From positions 1-33,757 of the forward strand of contig JAGCDZ010000011.1 of assembly GCA_017650905.1 (NCBI GenBank): a stretch of 33,757 bases of DNA, given 5' to 3'. The number at the start of each line of letters is the position of its first letter. Positions within the stretch are counted from its first letter, which is position 1. Shown piece by piece: positions 30,859 through 33,757 of the stretch. This DNA comes from Prevotella sp. GTDB lineage: Bacteria > Bacteroidota > Bacteroidia > Bacteroidales > Bacteroidaceae. The notes under the pieces are model-generated. The model was not told where the DNA came from. It was given only the letters and a program-made list of their open reading frames with translations, and did not search any database. A program made the translations under genes and the position numbers.

Positions 30859-33138
30859 ATGAAAAGATTTGTTTTTCAGTTGTTGGCGCTGGTGGGCGTT
30901 GTGAATGTGAATGCACAAAACGATGGTTTGGACTCACTGCTGTCGCTTGAGTTGCAGGATGTGCAGGTGGTGTCGACACGAGCATCGAAAAAGACACCTA
31001 TGGCATATACAAATATGGATAAAGAGGTATTGAGGGCTGTGAATTTCGGTCAGGATGTGCCTTATCTGCTGTCGCTCACGCCGAGCATAACGATGACTTC
31101 GGATGCAGGTAACGGCATCGGCTACACATCACTTCGCGTGCGTGGTACAGACCCTTCTCGCATCAATATTACGGCTAATGGCATTCCGATGAATGATGCC
31201 GAGAGTGCCCAGCTTTATTGGGTGAATATGGGTGACTTTGCCTCGTCTGTACAGTCTATGCAGATACAGCGTGGCGTGGGAACGTCGACCAACGGTGCGG
31301 GTGCCTTCGGTGCTACGCTGAACATGCAGACGGAGAATATCGGTGTGGAGCCCTATCTCGGCCTCGACTTCTCAGGCGGCTCTTATTACTCACATAAGGA
31401 GACGGTGCGCTTCGGCACGGGTCTGCTTAATGGTCATTGGGGCATTCAGGGTAGGTTGTCGAATATCGGGTCGAAGGGTTATCTGGATCGTGCCTCAACA
31501 AAACTCAATAGCTATCTCATCCAGGGTGGCTATTTCTCAGACAATACGGTGGTGAAGCTAATCACCTGGAATGGCGTTGAGGAGACTTATCACGCCTGGA
31601 ACTATACGTCGAAATATGAGCAGAGCCTGTATGGACGTACCTATAACTCCTGCGGTGTGATGGGTTTCGACGACAACGATAATCCTACGGGATATTATGA
31701 CAACCAGACGGATAACTACCATCAGCAAAACTATCAGTTGATACTGAACCAACGCATTAGCCAACTGCTGAACCTAAACGCTGCATTGCACTATACTCGT
31801 GGCGATGGTTACTACGAGCAGTACAAGCGTAAGCGTTATCTGTATAAGTACGGACTCTCAGACAATGGGATAGATCGAGGCAACCTGATCGAACAGAAGA
31901 AGATGGCTAACGACTTCTATGGCGCTGTGGCCTCACTGGTCTATAACGACCGTAAAGGGGTAGAGGCTGCTTTCGGAGGTGGTTGGAACAAATACGATGG
32001 TGACCATTTCGGAAATGTGGTAGGTGTGCCCAACTATGAGTATTACCGTAACAATGCCAAGAAGACGGACTTTAACATCTATGCCAAAGCCAACTATGAA
32101 TTCCTACATGGACTGAGTGCCTTTATAGATTTGCAGTACCGTTGTATCAACTATAAAATGGAAGACCCTGCCGATGAATATGGACATAATTGCGTCCTGC
32201 TGTCTGATGGTACATTAAAGTATGGCATAGGCTACATCATCGATGAAAAGTTTAACTTCTTCAATCCTAAGTTTGGACTGAACTACGACATTACACCGAA
32301 TCATAGGCTTTACGCCTCGTATGCTATAGCGCATAAGGAACCGACACGCAACGATTATGAAGACAATGTCGGAACCGAGATGAAAGCTGAACGCCTGAAC
32401 GATTTCGAAGCAGGCTACAAATTCCAGAGCGAGCATTTCTCTGCAGGTGCCAACTTGTACTGGATGTCATACAAAGATCAATTCGTACTGACGGGTGAAC
32501 TGAACAATATTGGCGAAGCCATAGCCAAGAATGTGGGCAAAAGTTATCGTCTCGGTGTCGAACTGGAGGCTGCCTGGCAACCCGTTGATTGGCTACGCTG
32601 GGATGCTAATGCCACGTGGTCGAGAAACCGTGCCAAGGACTGGACGGTCACCGATAACGATGGCGATACGCACAATCTGGGAGATACTCCGCTGAGTTTC
32701 TCGCCCGACCTGATACTGAATAACATCCTGACCTTCAATTACAAGGGACTGAAGGCCAGCATCCAGAGCCAGTATATCAGCGACCAGTATCTGACAAATA
32801 CCGGTTTTAAGGAGATGGAGTGCCAGGATGCGTGGTCGAATGGCAATACTACTTATGAGGCGCTGCTGCTGAAGAGCCACTTTAACACCAACATCGACCT
32901 TTCATACAATATTGCGCTGAAGCCGTTGGGCATCAAGGATGCCACTATCGGTGTGACATTGTACAACATTTTCTCTGCGAAGTACGACAACAATGGCTGG
33001 GCAGCCCCACAGTTTGTGAAGGATGCTAACGGCGGTGTGAAGGCCGTCAACGAGTGGGGGTTGCGTGATATGGATGCCGCAGGCTTCGCTCCCTCGGCGC
33101 CGTTTAATGTAATGGCGCATTTGTCGGTGAATTTTTAG
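30859..33138 (+). CDS. TonB-dependent outer-membrane receptor (probable thiamine receptor)
   Basis: A 759-residue protein with a signal peptide (MKRFVFQLLALVGVVNVNAQ), a plug domain (about 35-160, with LRVRGTDPSRINITANGIPMN and the QIQRGVGTSTNGAGAFGATLNM stretch) and a 22-strand-type barrel ending in HLSVNF. No carboxypeptidase-like N-terminal extension and no adjacent SusD. TonB receptors import scarce ligands across the outer membrane. The TPP riboswitch just upstream and the PnuC gene just downstream indicate thiamine or a thiamine derivative as the ligand. Confidence 0.92.
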   Translation: MKRFVFQLLALVGVVNVNAQNDGLDSLLSLELQDVQVVSTRASKKTPMAYTNMDKEVLRAVNFGQDVPYLLSLTPSITMTSDAGNGIGYTSLRVRGTDPSRINITANGIPMNDAESAQLYWVNMGDFASSVQSMQIQRGVGTSTNGAGAFGATLNMQTENIGVEPYLGLDFSGGSYYSHKETVRFGTGLLNGHWGIQGRLSNIGSKGYLDRASTKLNSYLIQGGYFSDNTVVKLITWNGVEETYHAWNYTSKYEQSLYGRTYNSCGVMGFDDNDNPTGYYDNQTDNYHQQNYQLILNQRISQLLNLNAALHYTRGDGYYEQYKRKRYLYKYGLSDNGIDRGNLIEQKKMANDFYGAVASLVYNDRKGVEAAFGGGWNKYDGDHFGNVVGVPNYEYYRNNAKKTDFNIYAKANYEFLHGLSAFIDLQYRCINYKMEDPADEYGHNCVLLSDGTLKYGIGYIIDEKFNFFNPKFGLNYDITPNHRLYASYAIAHKEPTRNDYEDNVGTEMKAERLNDFEAGYKFQSEHFSAGANLYWMSYKDQFVLTGELNNIGEAIAKNVGKSYRLGVELEAAWQPVDWLRWDANATWSRNRAKDWTVTDNDGDTHNLGDTPLSFSPDLILNNILTFNYKGLKASIQSQYISDQYLTNTGFKEMECQDAWSNGNTTYEALLLKSHFNTNIDLSYNIALKPLGIKDATIGVTLYNIFSAKYDNNGWAAPQFVKDANGGVKAVNEWGLRDMDAAGFAPSAPFNVMAHLSVNF

Positions 33139-33173
33139 TTTTTAGTTTGTAGTTTATTGTTTACAGTTTACAG
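33137..33173 (+). repeat. Five-heptamer array at the TonB receptor/pnuC junction
   Basis: Five contiguous 7-bp units (consensus AGTTTAN) start at the AG of the receptor TAG stop and are followed by AG and the pnuC ATG. Confidence 0.8.
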
Positions 33174-33757
33174 ATGATTACATTTCTGGCGGGACATGGG
33201 TTGGATATATTTACCACGGTACTGGGCCTGATTTACATCTGGCTCGAGTATCGAGCTCATATTGCCCTATGGGTCATAGGCATCATCATGCCGGCACTCG
33301 ATATCATCCTTTATTGGCAGCATGGACTCTATGGTGATGCGGGCATGGCGTGTTATTATACCTTGGCGGCTCTCTATGGTCTCTATGTGTGGAAGTTCAA
33401 GAAGACCAGAAAACTGAAGCAGGCGCTCCCCATCATTCACATGCCCAGACGACAATATTTGCCAGCTACAGTGTGTTTCTTCGTGGCATGGGTTGTCGTT
33501 TACTATATTCTCATTACGTGGACCAATTCCACCGTGCCTGTGCTCGACTCGTTTACCAATGCGCTGTCGTTTGTCGGCTTGTGGGCACTGGCCCGCAAAT
33601 ATCTGGAGCAGTGGTTGTTCTGGATAGTGGTCGATGTCGTATGCTGTATGCTCTATATCCAGAAAGGTATTCCCTTCAAGGCAGGACTTTACGGCCTGTA
33701 TGTCCTTATCGCTATTGCCGGCTATTTCAAGTGGAAGAAGATGACCAAAATCACCAA
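33174..33757 (+). CDS. pnuC: PnuC family transporter (probable thiamine transporter PnuT), 3'-truncated
   Basis: The ATG at 33174 opens a frame that runs to the right edge: 194 codons with no stop. The product starts MITFLAGHGLDIFTTVLGLIYIW and has multiple membrane helices with the PnuC-type features WLEYRA, YGLYVWKF, the W-x-x-x-x-V-x-x-x-x region (FWIVVDVVCCMLYIQKG) and the YGLYVLIAIAGYFKWKK end near the window edge. The PnuC family transports nicotinamide riboside, thiamine (PnuT) or riboflavin (PnuX). Position in a TPP-riboswitch operon favours thiamine. A thiamine kinase would be the expected next gene. Confidence 0.9.
   Translation, partial: MITFLAGHGLDIFTTVLGLIYIWLEYRAHIALWVIGIIMPALDIILYWQHGLYGDAGMACYYTLAALYGLYVWKFKKTRKLKQALPIIHMPRRQYLPATVCFFVAWVVVYYILITWTNSTVPVLDSFTNALSFVGLWALARKYLEQWLFWIVVDVVCCMLYIQKGIPFKAGLYGLYVLIAIAGYFKWKKMTKIT

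Overview
The window looks like chromosomal DNA of a Bacteroidales bacterium, most likely Prevotella or a close relative. The evidence is: Bacteroidota-type promoters (TAnnTTTG, with TTTG about 20 bp upstream at the better ones), little sign of Shine-Dalgarno sites, lineage-typical families (DUF4271, DUF6242, a DUF6089/PorG-like protein, several Skp paralogues beside BamA, TGS-nucleoside kinase, TonB receptor plus PnuC), and ATP-type PEP carboxykinase. Assignment is by recognition of family features, not by a search. I see no prophage, insertion sequence, CRISPR array or rRNA. Nearly all genes are housekeeping and tightly packed.

Layout. 1-2215 (minus): 5' end of secDF, then a membrane-anchored endonuclease/exonuclease/phosphatase protein overlapping a rhomboid protease gene. 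2471-2740 (plus): HU. 2800-3706 (minus): SDR dehydrogenase and tRNA-Gln. 3829-8903 (minus): metK, DUF4271, hemD, rnpA, yidD, tyrS. 8997-11632 (minus): xerD and a Na/Pi cotransporter, divergent from 11757-15216 (plus): a TGS/ThrRS-like nucleoside kinase and pckA. 15273-15508: a compact transcription unit for a predicted 31-residue membrane peptide. 15702-22140 (plus): an envelope cluster (DUF6242 lipoprotein, PorG-like protein, uppS, bamA, two skp genes) meeting skp3-murI (minus, 22211-23543) head-on. 23569-23974: a gap with no convincing gene. 24035-26156: cytidylate kinase-like protein, DUF2975-HTH pair, YbjQ. 26219-30564 (minus): aroQ, O-methyltransferase, rbfA, LolC/E-type permease, carboxylesterase. 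30689-33757 (plus): a thiamine unit, TPP riboswitch, TonB receptor and PnuC transporter (cut by the window end).

The signal that ordinary annotation does not explain is a set of short tandem arrays with a period of 7 bp (sometimes 9). At four promoters (metK, aroQ, TPP riboswitch/TonB receptor, pckA), five heptamers lie directly upstream of the -7 box, 2-3 bp away, where the -33 box should be. The heptamer sequence differs between most of these loci, yet geometry and copy number agree. The four promoters with a clear TTTG -33 box lack such arrays. Similar arrays fill junctions between co-directional genes, often starting at the upstream stop codon and ending at or within a few bases of the next start (uppS/bamA, TonB receptor/pnuC, riboswitch/TonB receptor, rnpA/yidD, rbfA/permease, yidD/tyrS, and a 9-bp version at skp/skp).
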